Origin: Megaleporinus macrocephalus
Taxonomy: Eukaryota > Chordata > Actinopteri > Characiformes > Anostomidae
Direction of reading: 5' to 3'
Length of the DNA stretch: 64,000 bases
Assembly: GCA_021613375.1 (NCBI GenBank)
Contig: CM038704.1
Span: forward strand, 29,630,082-29,694,081
The notes below the pieces were generated by a model. The model was given only the letters and a program-made list of their open reading frames with translations. It was not told the DNA's origin and ran no database searches. Below, piece after piece: positions 1-13,818 of the stretch; position 1 is the first letter of the stretch; each line of letters begins with the position of its first letter. Both the position numbers and the translations under genes were made by a program.

Positions 1-328
1 TTGAGCGAGAATACGAGCGCGTAGACTTCCCGAGAGAAGGAGGAGAAGAAGAAGCGAGGAAAAGCGAGGGGGGACGGCACGAGTGGAAATATAATCTGAA
101 AACTCCATTTGCTGAAGTGGCTCCGGAAAGCAAAGCCGTGCAGCACTGCAGCTCTCCAGCCTGTTAGAAGCCCCCCATGCCCCTGCAGAGCCTCCTCTGA
201 CTTTTTATGGACATTTTTTGTTTTTTTAAATTTCATTTCCAAGAGCATCGAGCACTGTACTGTTCGCCGCCGTCCACGGGACAGAAAGCTTCAGCCATTG
301 CATTTCATTTAGACGAGGCGTAAAAGAG
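1..328 (+). other. lmo4: lmo4 exon 1, non-coding 5' UTR (5' end uncertain)
   Basis: The stretch is purine-rich then mixed, and ends at a strong donor, AAGAG|GTGAGT, with GT at 329-330. The next acceptor, about 2 kb on, lies just upstream of the lmo4 ATG, so this is best read as the 5' untranslated exon. The transcription start cannot be seen; it may lie in the first ~100 bases or before the window. No TATA box is visible, which is common for developmental genes with CpG-type promoters. A 67-codon open frame at 109-312 begins at TTG, not ATG, so I do not treat it as a uORF. Confidence 0.6.
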
Positions 329-2343
329 GTGAGTCTGCGTTTTTATGACGTGAGTCCAAGTTAAACTCACTTGCCTTCGCTGATCTGTGTCTTTTCCCAA
401 TTAACGCCACATTATCTTAGGCTTTCTGCGGGCTGTATGCTTTTACTAGCATGCTTGAATCCGACATCCAGACATTTCCATCTGTAAACCTGCGTCTTTT
501 GGATTTGACACGACTTCTAATGCAGAGCACGTTAGTTCAGCCCGGTCTCACTTACGCTCGCGCGTTTCATACGAGCTGCAGAGGACGTGGGGAAATGTCA
601 CAAGTTCGACTTACTTGGCTTTGCTCTGTAACGCTATGGCACTGCTTAGATCGCTCCCGCACCTTTCTTCACTTCACTGCGCTCTTTAAGGGGACGGTGT
701 GCTTTAATTTCTCGTGCTCAAACCCCACACGGAGATACGGCCTTTGCATTGCCTGTAATGTCCTTGTTTTGGGATTCGGTCTTGCTGTAATGAACAGATG
801 TGTGCTTGTTGGACAGGTCTGCCATCGCGCTCTTATCTGCTCTGCGCTTCGTGCTTAAACTGCGTGGCCGTGTAATTGCTTGAGTTAGCCCATTTAAGTT
901 AAAAGCTTCCCCCCTCCTCCCTCCTCCCACCTCCTCCTCCTTCAAATCCCCCTTCCTCTGTACCCGGAATGAAACTTGACGATGGTCCGATCTTATTTAT
1001 CAGGAGGAGTCCCTTTTCTGTCCAGCCCCTCTGATTCATCTGCTTTTAGATTTAATCAGCACTAAGGTATTGCTTGTCCCTAAGAGCCTGCACTAATGGG
1101 GTTTATACTGAATGCCTCTCTCAGTGCAACGTTTTCCTCTCCACCCCCCCTCCTCCTTCCTCCTCCTCCTCTAATTACCTTTCAACACAGATTTGGCTTA
1201 GCCCGCCATGAAGGCTAAGCCTGACGAAATTGGAAAGGATAAAAAATTAAAATATATTAAGTTAGTTGAAGGGTGCGACTGAGAAAGACGCGCCGGGTCG
1301 AATACCAATAGATAAACAAGCACATCCTGAGATCCAGCCGGCCGCGCTGAGAGTGTAATGTCAGTGTCCGTCGCTACCAGAGCGCGGAGAAGGACACTGC
1401 CGTACATAGACATGATTTCCACTAGCCTGGTCATATTAGGCTCGTGTTAGTCGAGCTAATCTAGTCTAAAGCACATGCCTGTTGGCCTGTAGTGTCGAAA
1501 GTTCGTGATTTTCTTTAGTCACGAACCCGAGCATGTTGACTTCCCCTCGTTCAACTTCGCGGGCCCCATCTGCTCCAACTCTGGTGTCAGTAGCACTTAG
1601 CCTAAGCTAACTTGTGAGAGAACACTGAGGTGAATAAGATCACGACAGGGTTGTTTTAAAGCAGAATTTGGGCAGCGCAACAAAAGCCAGCACCTCTTTT
1701 AATTGTTCCAGGGGGTCTGAATGTTATCAGTGAGCAGACATTCATCACCAAAGGAACCAAAGAGCAGACCTCAGCATTCAGATAAAGATCAAGGACAGAT
1801 TAGTACTTCAAATAAAAAGCCAGGTTGAGACAGGCTATGGACACAAGCAGAACATTTTCAAGCCGTCCTGTTTGCTGACGGATCTTTGGCACTTCTAAAA
1901 AAATCTCACAGACAGATTAAAGGAACTGTTTCAAGTTCTGGCGAACAGGCAGGTTGATTGTGAATGTAGGCCCTGGAGGCATCGAAACGTTTGTTGAATG
2001 TAAAAACAGAACAGCTGAACTGGAAAAGGTGGTTCTGAGGCTGCTTTGCATTGTTGGTTTGTACTGATCAAATTACTTCTGCAAGGTCACTATATTAAAG
2101 GACTGATGTCCTCATCACAACAGGTCTTCCTTTGATTCGTGATGTGGCTGATCACAGAGCCTGGACTTTATAAAGGTTGACACACTAAGTTTGCCCGCGA
2201 AAAAGAAAGAAATAAAAGGAAACATGGAGGATTCTGCACGTGGTCCTTTAGTTTTAATACAGCAGCGTCAACATATGTGGCCATAACACGATAAACGTGC
2301 AACTCAAGTCAATTAAGACAGCGTCTGTTTGGTTGTGTTTCAG
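329..2343 (+). other. lmo4 intron 1
   Basis: The intron has donor GTGAGT and acceptor TGTTTCAG. The acceptor is a tandem CAGCAG at 2341-2346, so splicing may use either AG, changing only three bases of 5' UTR. The interior has pyrimidine-rich runs (about 905-955 and 1136-1170) and otherwise unique sequence. No coding frame inside is convincing. Intron 1 of developmental regulators often holds promoter-proximal enhancers, but nothing here proves one. Confidence 0.6.
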
Positions 2344-2351
2344 CAGGGACA

Positions 2352-2587
2352 ATGGTGAACCCTGGAGGCAGTGCCCAGGCCGCACCTGTTGGAGCAGGCA
2401 CTATGTCGTGGAAGAGGTGTGCGGGCTGCGGGGGAAAGATTGCTGACCGTTTCCTCCTCTACGCCATGGACAGCTATTGGCACAGCCGCTGCCTCAAGTG
2501 CTCCTGCTGCCAAGCCCAGCTAGGAGAAATCGGCACCTCCTGCTACACCAAGAGCGGCATGATCCTTTGCAGAAACGACTACATCAG
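2352..2587 (+). CDS. lmo4: lmo4 coding exon 2 (N-terminus and LIM1)
   Basis: This exon part encodes residues 1-78 plus two bases of codon 79, covering the N-terminal tail and all of LIM1 (C23 to D76). The donor after ATCAG is GTTTGA, weaker than the GTRAGT consensus. Reading through it gives an open frame to 2663 that would add about 25 residues, partly from a (TG)n run. That would be a LIM1-only product if the intron were retained. The exon starts at 2344 or 2347 because of the tandem acceptor. Confidence 0.95.
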
Positions 2588-3614
2588 GTTTGAATTTGAC
2601 CTTCTGCCTATATGTGTGTGTGTGTGTGTGTGTTTTGTGTACAAAAATGGCCTGAGTTTGTAGGAAAACATATTTGCAGAATGTTTAATTTTTGTTTAAA
2701 AAATTAATTTTTGATTACTGCCATCTGAGATGGTTTGAGTAAAGTATATGTACTTCCATATATATAATCCAAATAGGTTATATGAATAGAAGGTAGTGTG
2801 GTCAGTGTGACTCCCAGTTTGGCCATTGGGTCTTAGATCTCTGACAGAGTTAGTACGTCTCAAGACAGAGTTAGTACGTCTGTACATGAGGCAGTTTGAT
2901 AGCCACATGAAATAGCATTTGGAATGTCATGATGAGAAAAAGCGGGGGATATTAAGGAAAAAGTTATAAGGCGTTGGGCGTCCCGCGGAGCGCAGTGGAT
3001 TTTCCATTGAGAACATGTGTGTCGGATCCTGCCACAGCGACGCTCGTTAAAACCTCACTGGTCGAGTCCTCCCTGGGACACTCTCGAAAAGAGGTCAAGC
3101 CATTGACACACTCACAGAGGCTGAGAGGAAAGGGATTCCTTCTGCAGAACATCTGCGAGTCACCGGTGCTTTTTTTCACAGTGAAAGGCTGTAGCCACGG
3201 GCCGCGCGTGTTTGCTTTGCAGGGCGATGGAAGACTCTGCTGCCAGGCCGAGGCTAACCTTCGACTCTGCTGGAATTTAAAGGGGTTTTCTCATCCTGTC
3301 CAACATGTTTGTGAACCAGAAAGAGACGATTTAATTAGCGAAAAGGGCCTTTTTAAATATTTATATAAGGCTGTCTGACACTTAGAGCGAAGGCTATGTG
3401 ACTGAAGTCTCACTCGCCTAATGTGGATGGCCTGATTTGACAGGACAATCACTCAACGCTTTGACCTTTGTAAGGGCAGGTGAAGTGCATTTGGGCATGT
3501 GAGGTAGAGTCTGTGCATGTGGTGTAACCATACGTATTCAATAAGTTTTAGGGTTTTGTTGTATATTTTGGAAATCAGGTAAAAGTCAGGTTATGTTTGA
3601 TAATGAAACACATT

Positions 3615-3670
<56 letters not shown>

Positions 3671-3922
3671 AGTGCTTTTAAAATAGTAGCTTCATCAGAA
3701 TCTCTATTCCTTGACTTATATATTGTATTGTATCCTACAAGAGGTCAGTACATGTACTTGGGCTACTCTAGTGCTGAGCATTTCATTCATTTTAAGTGTA
3801 CCTGTAACCTAACAGAAATACATTTTCTGTCACTAGAATGCTAATCCATGTAGACATAGTCCCAGTTTCTACATTCTATAAATGTTTATGCATACACATT
3901 TGTAGACATTCGGCATTAGGCC

Positions 3923-3987
<65 letters not shown>

Positions 3988-6900
3988 AATTGCTCCACAA
4001 ATCTCATATTGGTGCGGCAGCGGAAGAGCATGTAATATTAGAAGTCTCATTTAAAAGTTTCATACATACTGTGCAAGTCTGAAAGGGCAAAGCGACATAT
4101 CGCCTGTGATGTATTCTAATCTTGCAGGCTGTTAGAGAGAGAGTGTTTTTGGCTGCAGTGTAGTCATTAGTGCGTGTTTACCTTGGCTCGTGCCGTGGGC
4201 TGGATCGTTTCGGTGAAGTCCCGTTTCCACACTGATGCTAACACTAACGCTAACTCCGCAGCAGCAGCAGGTGTGTGTGCGGGCGTGCGGGTGTGCGGGC
4301 GGGCGTGCGTGTGTGTGAGTGCCGGGGCAAACCTGAGAGGACGAGTCTGAATGTGTAAGAGAGTGCCTTCACTCTTTCCACTGCACCTGATCTGCAGGGA
4401 TCAAATCCACTCCTTCTCGCGGGGTAATGGGCCTACACCCCTAATTAAAAAGAGCAGGCTGGAGAAAAGTGCCTACACCTTTCTCTTTGTAATGAGCGTG
4501 CAGCTCACACAAGCCTGTGATCTAAGGAGAGATAAGAGAGAAGGACGGGAGAGGGAGAGAAAGGTGTGGGGTGGGGGGGGGAGAAAGAGAGAGTGAGAGA
4601 GAGAGAGAGAGAGAGAAAACATCTGACAGTGAGTCCACACAATTAAAAGCTTTAATTAGAGTCCCCCTCCATTTTCCTTTAGTCCTGATGGGTTTTATCT
4701 AATGAGATCTAGTCCCTGGCTCCGATTCGCTTGCAATGACGTGTCCGAAATGAATGAGGGCCACATCGCAAACAAAACATTTAATTAACCAAATTGGCTT
4801 TTGAGAGAGCGAGGTTGGGTTGGTGGTGGTGGTGGGGGGTGGTGGTAGAGAGACAGGCAGAAAGGAGAGGGGGGGCGGATTATAGCGAAGGCCAGTCCTC
4901 TCTGGGGGAGGAGGGAGTAGGTTTAAAGGGGCCTGTCTTATTTTTGTAATGGATTATTAAATTGGCCTTGCAGTGTAAATAATGGAGTTATATATCCTGA
5001 TGTACTTATATTAATACCACTGAAGCAAAAACACTCACCCGATTGATTGGGACACAGGAGTGAAAATGCATCGCATTTCCTCTAATGCGAGATGAGGTGA
5101 GTGGCCTGGGATGATGCCCATCTAATTTCAATCAGACAGATGCCACGAACACTGCGCACAGGGGCAACTGCTGTCAGCCACGCTGGCGCTGCCACTTCAG
5201 ATTTCACCGGCTTTAACCCATACCAGGCTGCAGACTCTGGTCAACTTTATTCAGCTGAATACTTTACAGGACTGTAAAGGCTTAGAGATGAAAGATTCAA
5301 ATAATTAGAACTATATTAGTCTCGGTTTCTAAATGAAAGTCATAATGTCTCTCTGCTCTCATGAAGTTCTTCACACTGTTTCTGACCATATGTGTCTTGG
5401 CCGTTGATGGCACTTTGCAAAGTTAATGCCTTAGCAAGAACAGACTTATGAAACGTAACAATATCTGAGTCGAAGAGTCTTGGCAGTTTAATGACGTAAA
5501 CAATTTAAACAAGTTAAACTGACATTCAGGTGCACACAGGCTTTTGCTTAGGAGTGTGTTAAAAAGTTAACATGTTGAGCAGAATCAATTTGTGTTTTTT
5601 TGTTTTGTTTTTTTTTTTTTACATTTTTCTATTTGGCTATTGAAATGATCCAGTTGTGTTTCACGTCCTGGCTATTTTAGTTCACATCTCTTTGCTGGAG
5701 GTGTACCATTTGTGTAGGTTTTAGAGGATGGGGTAGAGAATTCATTTAGATAATGTCTAATCACATGACCGTGACAGTGTGAGTGTGTGTATGTGTGTGT
5801 GAGTGTGTGGGGGGGAGGTTACTGTCCCTTTAATTGAATAGACCTGGGTAATTAAATGGCACTTTTCCAATAGGACGTGCTAGGTAAATCTAATAGTTGG
5901 TTATTTAATATCACTTTGAAGTTAGCCCACTCAAGCACTATGACAGCGCACGAGCATGTGAACTATTAGGCCAGGCAAAACTGGGATCTCAGAAATTAAT
6001 TAAATCGCATGCAATTTAGGGGAAACGTTTATCTTGATTTGTCATAACAGAATTAATTCAAGGCCTTCAATCCACTCGGGACTAGATCTGTTACTCTGAA
6101 TTAACCAAGTGTAATTTGGCTGCGTTTTTGCCCCCTCCCTCCCCTCTAGCTCTGTCTCTCTTGCTCGTTCTCTCTCTCTCTCTGTCGCTCTCTCTCTCTC
6201 CCGCCTCTCAACCCCCCTTCACCATCTCTTTCTCTAATGTAGCCTTGCCATTATGCAAAGCCGGGCTTAAGTATCAGGCCCAGTGCTTTTAAGGTGCTTT
6301 GGCTGCTAATGTTGAGAGGCATTTTTATAATGGACTGTGATGCAGAAATCATTGTTGTACTACCTTACATCACTCTGCTCAAAAGGTTCTGCCTAAGAGG
6401 CCAGCATTTGCCAGATGGCCCTAAATTGCTCTGCTAGGTTGTAATTCACCTCACAGTCAGCATCCAAATTAAATCCAGTAGACGTCGTCTATGGAGTGTG
6501 GACAGCTCCAAATATTTTCTTTTCTTTTTTTTTTTCTAATAAAAGACAGACGTGGCCAACACTGTCTGTTTTTATCCCTCCGCTCCGAAATGGAAAATGT
6601 TAATAAATCAACATTCTGCGATGTTTCGTTGACAAGACCATCTTTCGTTATGTATGATTGATCGCCGGAGCGAATTGCCCGGAGGAAGAAAAGAACAACA
6701 ACAAAGAGGAAAAAAACAGAGAAAGCTGCGATTTGCAGAGAAGGAGGTGAAAAGCAGTGGTGTCATTGCAATTAAAGAGTCCCTTGGCCTTAATTATACT
6801 GACCCAGGCTAGCTCTTCCTTCCTCTCCCCAGCGCAGGAGTTCAATGGAGAGAGAGACCATTAGGGGCCGGGAGCAGACTGATAGCAACTTAATTGAGCA

Positions 6901-9900
6901 CCTAATGCCTTCAGGCCTTTAAATCAAATACTATCAGGAGCCATCCCCTGGTCAAATAATTAACCTGGTATGTATAGCGTGCACTGATAAAATGAAAGGG
7001 TTGCCTGGAGATTGTTTCTCTAAGTCTTTCTCTCTGTTTCTCGTAAAAGACATCCACACAGGGGAAATTAAGGAGAGAGTTGGAGGAGAAAGGAGAAAAA
7101 AAATAAAATAAAATAACGTAGCAACTGTAAATAGTGAAATGTGAGTTCTGAAGGGTGAAGAGCAGCAAGAATCTTCTTTCAAGCGAACGCCAGTGTCGAG
7201 TCCAATCGCTATCTGAAGATTAGGGCAGATGTCATTTTCCAGGTGAGGCAAATGGCAGCATTTAAAGATATCCCTCTGACATTTTCTCCGGCTCGTCTGT
7301 TCAATTTGCGCCATCGAGGCCGCGCTGTTGTCACAGGCCTAAAGCTAATTACTTTTGAAATTGAGTTTTGATTGAGCCGCTCCAATCGATGCCACAGCAA
7401 AATTTGTTTCTCCCCTCTTCTGTAAAGCAGCCGTCTGAGGGCCGCTATCCAAGCTCCGCTCGCCGGGCAGAACATGCAACTTCATGCACACCAGAGAGCG
7501 TGATGTTGCGAACCTTCGAGGGGCTAGAAAAGTGGCCGGTTTCCATGGAAGTGGAGTCGAAATGCACATCCAATGCTTAGCAGAGATGAGCATGTTTCAC
7601 TGAGAGGAAAGGAATTGTAGACTTCTGAGGTTATGAAATGAACCCATTGTAGGTCTGCACAATACAACCGTTGTTAATTAGTATCGCGATATTGACCTTA
7701 GCAAGACTGATATTGCAAGATGCTGCAGTATGCAAATGAGCCCTCTGGCCAGCCATTGAACGTTATATTAGGTGCTATGATCTTCCTGACCAAAGCTTGT
7801 GTAATTAAAGGCAAAACTGATGACTCTGGTCAAAAAACAGTGCAAGCCTGTTGTTAACCATGTGACGTGAAACGTTCGTTTTATCTTAATATAAGCACAA
7901 TATGGAAGTTCTACCATATGGCGAAGGCCTAATCAGTTCTCGTATCTCCTTCCGGTTTCTCATTAACTGTTTGATGCGGCCCTCGTTCTGAAAACGCGAT
8001 CTCTTCAGCCTTATCCTTTCCTACGCTGCACTTCTTTCAATTCCCTCCTTCCCGCCTTCTGCTTTCCCTCTCTTTCCTCCTCTCTGCCTTTTCTATCTCT
8101 CCCTCTCTCTCCCTCCCTCTCTCTCCCTCCCTCCTTCCCGCAGAGCTTGTCAGATGCTGTGGTCTTATTTGATTGCATAGGAAAAGTGCAGTGATAGAGC
8201 AAACACCCAGTGAGATATGATGACAAATGGGTCCAGATCCCAGTAAATTACTTTCTGCTCAAATCGAAATTTCATTCAGTTTGTTGCTCGGCGAGATGAA
8301 GTAATCTAAATTGTGGACTCAGAAGGCAGATAGAAGGGAAGCAGGAGCAAGCATTTCATTATCAAGAGGCAGGGAGAGAGAGAAGGTTAGAGACGAAAGA
8401 GATGAGCAGGAGCAAATCTAAAGTGTTGACACCATGATTGAAAAGGTTAACCCATGCACATTATATATCAAGCCGAGGTAGCCGAGGGTTTCTAATGGAA
8501 ACGCGCCAGTGACGGAGCGCCCGGCGCACTGCTAATGGCAAAAGCACTATGTCTCCGCCTAGATCTACAATCAAATCCTCTTAGGCCCTGATTGCTTATG
8601 TTCCAGGTTATTATTAGGTAGCAAAAAAATGGGCACCAAAGGTAATACTTAGGCTAGTTCCAGCGCCAGAAGCTTTTGGAGGACAAGACGGGGGATTTTT
8701 CATTCGGATAGCTGGTATTACACTGATTTTATATTTTCCAATATCAGGAAAAAATGGAAGTTGTCATTTGTTTCCGTCTGTGTGTGTGTGCATGTGTGTA
8801 TGTGTACATTGCAGTCGCTAGAGGCGCAGGGCTGGAAACCGGTCCTGGCCTTGGCACTGTAGAGTTTCATTATTACACATTATAAGTTTAAATGTGCCAA
8901 TGAAGCAAATCTTCTGAGTTTATGTTTGTTGTTCATACATTAATTTGCTTACTGATTCCTAGTTGTGTCTTTATCAAGAACTGAAATCATGAATACCTCA
9001 CTTACATGATAGTTTCACAGGAGTTTCCTCATGTTGCCTGAGTAAACAGTGTGGCCAAAGAAACAAACTGTGAGATTCGGTGGTCGGATTGCTTTACTAA
9101 TGTTTTCCTAAAAAAAAAATATCTAAATTTGATTGTGACTATGGAAATGTCATGTATTCAGAAAAACGAATGTTTTTTTCCCTGCCTGTCTGCTAAATTG
9201 CTAATGCTACCCTGTGTGTTGTTTGTGCCACGAGCTGGCGATCTGAGGAGAGATGGCTAAAGCTTTTGTTGCTGTGTCTTTGCCACAGGTTTACCATCTG
9301 TCTCTGTCGGCAGTTTTGCTAACAGTGTGGGTTTGTGTGTTTGTCCTGGCAGGTTATTTGGGAACAGTGGGGCTTGCAGTGCTTGCGGTCAGTCCATCCC
9401 AGCCAGTGAATTGGTCATGAGGGCACAGGGAAATGTGTACCACCTCAAGGTAACCTTTTAACCTAAACCCCTGTATTGGAGATTCTCCATATCATGTGTA
9501 GTTTTTTAATAATGTCATATCACAATGTCTAACAGCATAAACAGAAATAAACGTGCACCACATTTTGGTACCAGTAGTGCCACATTTAAATACTGTTATC
9601 AAAAATTTAGATTTTTATATAACATTTTACATACTGCACTGTTGTAGTCCAGTTAAAGTAGACTAAACATTCTCATTTTTTAAGAACAGCATTAATTACT
9701 GTAATGATATGATCATATTGCCAAACTCTAATTGTCACTGTCATATCTAAAGCTTATATGTTCTAGTTTGTTTGTTGTATCATTTAGAAATTGCCCTTTA
9801 CACTGAAAGTTTCTATGACAAATTGACCAATAGAAATCTTTCATAATAAATTTTTTTTATTTAAAAAAAGTTTTTTTTACTGGTCCTAAAATTACTTTGT

Positions 9901-12186
9901 TGGATGTTTTCTTACCGTAGCAACGTAATCAAAAGATATTACTCTTATTCTGCTCACATGTATCTTCATTTACAATGATAAACACCCAGAATCTTTTTTT
10001 TTCTTTATGTAAATGTTTTGCGTAATTATGTGGAAAAATGATAATTATCAACAACTGTAATTGTAATCATGCATAATTAGTCTGGAAGATTATCTCTTCT
10101 GATTTTTATGTTTCTCAAGTTGCGAATAGTTTTGTCATGTGCATGTGTGCGTGTGTATGTGGGCATGTGACTGCTAGGAGGAAAGGAGAGAGAGAGAGAG
10201 AGAGAAAGAGAGAGTGGGGACTTGTGGGTAATGTGGTCTTTTCTCCTTCTTTGTCAGTGTTTCACATGTTCTACCTGCCGGAACCGGCTGGTCCCTGGTG
10301 ACAGGTTCCACTACATCAACGGCAGCTTGTTCTGCGAACACGACAGACCCACAGCGCTCATTAACGGCCATTTGAGTTCACTGCAGACCAACCCACTACT
10401 GCCCGATCAGAAGGTGAGAACAGCCCCTGTGCCTCCTGCCAGAACCTCTTATGATTTCATAAATATCACAGTTATATCCCAAAGCAGTATAATAGATCTG
10501 CATCAGATGACTGACTGGACTTTCTCGCTGTATATGAGCTCAGCTCTCCACCTTATTAGGCCTATATGCTGTTTGTCTGTAAGCCCTTAGCCTAAGCATT
10601 TATATTTATCTACATTCATTCTAAGTAACTAAACGTCTCATAGTTATTGAGCGAGGATGACACGGGAAGCATGACAGCAGCAGAATTGCTTTTTAAAGGG
10701 GGAAAAATGACAGCGGATCTAAAAGCACTTTAACTTGTTCGCCAGAAGCCCTCAGGCCCAAGGTCAGGCCTGCAAGACAAGAGCAATTCAGTCTCGCTGA
10801 AAGCTAATTTGTCACAATTAATGTCAGCTCCCTAAAATGAGAGGACTGCTAACGCAAGCTTGGTGTTGGTTAAGTGAGAAAAGCGGGAAGGATGGGGGGG
10901 GGCTGGTGGGGGCAGGAAAAAAAAAGTTCCCTACGTGTTTCTGCTGCCTTCATATTTCATACTGATTATGTATTGATGACATTGATTCATTTGCGCTTTA
11001 CCGCAAGACCCGCAATAGATATTAAATCTTATTGACCAAAGAAAAATTTGAATTCTGCGCGGCGCATAGATTTTGCTATCATTTCTGATGACGCAGGTTT
11101 GAATTTTTAATAGTGGTGGATACCAATCAGCAATTCTTGACTTATTGCCTTAGTGGTCAAAATGCAGTATCATGCGTCCTTTACTAAATACTTTTAGTCC
11201 TGTTGGGTTTTTAATGTTTCTTGTTTATTTTAAATGTTTATTGTTAATTGTTTTGTTGGTTAGGAAGTCTACTTCTGAGGTTTTGTGCAGACAAGCCTTC
11301 ACAAGCGACAGAGTAGGATTAAAACCATTAAATACAAGACCAAATGATTTACTTCATTCCTGCTCTGGCCTTTTAGAAGGCCTGTACAATACGACAACAT
11401 TGTTGCACAGAAACAAATCCTCTTTAGAGGAAAAAAAAAATCTAAAGTGGAGAAAAACAGTGTAGTGTATATACAATGTTTAAATAGTTTGTCCAGTTCT
11501 AGTCGTCTTGGTAATTGTGATCAGTTATGTAATTCCTGAATTGTTCTTAGTACATGGCGTATACTGTATCAGAAATTTTTCCAGTAATTGTGTGACGCCG
11601 GTTACGTCATGGTGTTTGTGGTAGTTGTAGTTCCTCAGATAATTCATACACTGTAGAACAAAGGACCAAAGCTGTAGAAACGTTGGGGCTGGACTGTAAG
11701 CCAGCTAGAATTTTAGATTTGACTGCTGAAAATGTTAGTCAGCCCAAAAATGTCTTTGGGCTTAGCAGCTGAGGCATGACCTTCCATGTTTACTGTCTTT
11801 ACTATCGTTACTATCTTTACCTTATCTAAGTTTTCAGAGTAATATCATTCATTTAGAACTGACCTCTTATGTAACACTGAGGCTGTGCTTTAGGTAAACT
11901 ATTTCAGTTGACTGGTTTAAAAGCTGTGATAGTGACCATATGCAGAGTCCTGCTGGTGTGGGTTCAGGCCTGAGTTTGTTGTTTTACAGTGTTTTACAGA
12001 GCGTTTGCGGGAGATTGTGTTCCATTTGTTGTGATTGATGCTTCTTAGAGCAGTTTTGTGTAGTTGTTGTTTCAGCGCTGCAGAATTTGAATGTTACCTG
12101 CTCAAAAACGTGTAGCGTATCAGCTTTGAAAATGAGGACTTAGTGACACATAATGAGTATCGATACAGAGCCAGAGCAGGTGTGTG

Positions 12187-12224
<38 letters not shown>

Positions 12225-13761
12225 CAGAGTCCAAGGGGCGAGTGTGTATGTGTTTCAGCTTGCAGCGAAATAAGGAAAGAGGAGAGGAGAAGAAAGTAGA
12301 GCTGAGAACATGAGAAAGTAACAGGAACGAGTGCAGTGCGAAGGGCTGAAAGGACTAAAAAAGAGTAGATAAAGAGTGGAGAGGAAAGTAAAGATAGAAA
12401 AAAGAGAGAGGTGAAGAGTGGAAAATGAAGGAGAGAGAGAGAGAAAGAGGGAGAGAGCTCCATTAAGCTCAGTATTCCGTCAGAAGCCTTTTAAGGGCTC
12501 GTCACTTTTACAAATCAGCACTAAGAGTGCCTCGCGTTTCAAATTGAAAGCCTTTGCATTATCTAGCTTAATTTTAAATGTCTGTTTAAGCCCCCCTCCC
12601 CAGCCTGCTCTCGCTCCACGGCTGCTGCGGTAAATATGAGGCCTCATTGTTTATTTATGTGCCGACATCAATTGTAGTGAAAACAGCTGAATTATTAATG
12701 CTAAAATGCAATCTGAATATTGGCCTCGCTGCTTTAATTATAGCAGGGAGAGAATTCTTAAATACACACAGACGCCTCTCCCCACTTGCCAAAATAAATA
12801 AATAAATAAAAGAGGTCCAAGTGTCCTCAGCAGATGCTTGAAATGAATGATGCTTTCCTCAGCGCTCAGTATAGAGAGTTATTAGGGGTTTCAGCATGGA
12901 GCTAAAGTGCTTCCATAGTGGAAACGTGCGAGAATAGACTCTACCGCCGCTCTAAACTGGGGCTTTACTTAATAAAAAACTAAAATACGCTGCAAAAAAA
13001 CCCCACAGAAAACCATCCACAGCATTGTATATCGTCGCTGTCCAATGAAAAACATGTATCTCCATTTTTGTCATTTGAACACACCAATGGTTGTTTACAT
13101 TGTGTGAAAATTTCATGATGAATGGACCAATAGAAGTGCTTTAAAATAGCTTGGAAAAAAGTCTGGTTCCATTGACTTACATTGAAAGTAAAGTATGTTT
13201 TTGTTCTCTCCTGTAAAGTTTTGGAGATATCATGATTTAATATTTTTACCCTTTCGCCCACCTCCACTTTTTCCCTTTAAAAAAGTGAATAAGTAATGTG
13301 ATTTCTCAGTGCTGCTGTGGGTAAACAAAACAATACAAAGTGCCGTCGGAGCCAAACTGTGTTCCAAACAAGCTTGCGTTTGTCCAGCTTTATATATATA
13401 TATATATATACTCACATGCATCTGTACACACAGATAAACATGTTACAACAAATGATGCGCAGATTCTGCACACTGATGCTTTACACTCTAGCCAGCATGC
13501 ATGTGCACAATACCAATGGGGACAGAATAGAACAAAATAGTCCAATTAAAACTAGTTCTGTGAGGTTCGCAAGATGTCTTTCAGCATTTAGCATCATTAG
13601 CAGCCCTTAGGAAGCAAGATATTGTTACGTATGTGGGAAATACAGTGAATTTTATCAGTACCGCCCAGCACTGCTCTGAACTAATCATGAGGCTGCAGTT
13701 ATCAGCCCAGCTCCTCTAAACGCACAGGAATATGGCATGAAATCTATGCAGAGGAAGTGCA

Positions 13762-13818
<57 letters not shown>

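Noticed and set aside
109..312. Possible upstream open reading frame in exon 1
   Set aside because: It starts at TTG rather than ATG, so it is not a convincing uORF in a vertebrate mRNA.
2974..3378. 134-codon + frame in intron 2
   Set aside because: No recognisable domain, opposing frame on the other strand, and no splice context; more likely a non-coding element.
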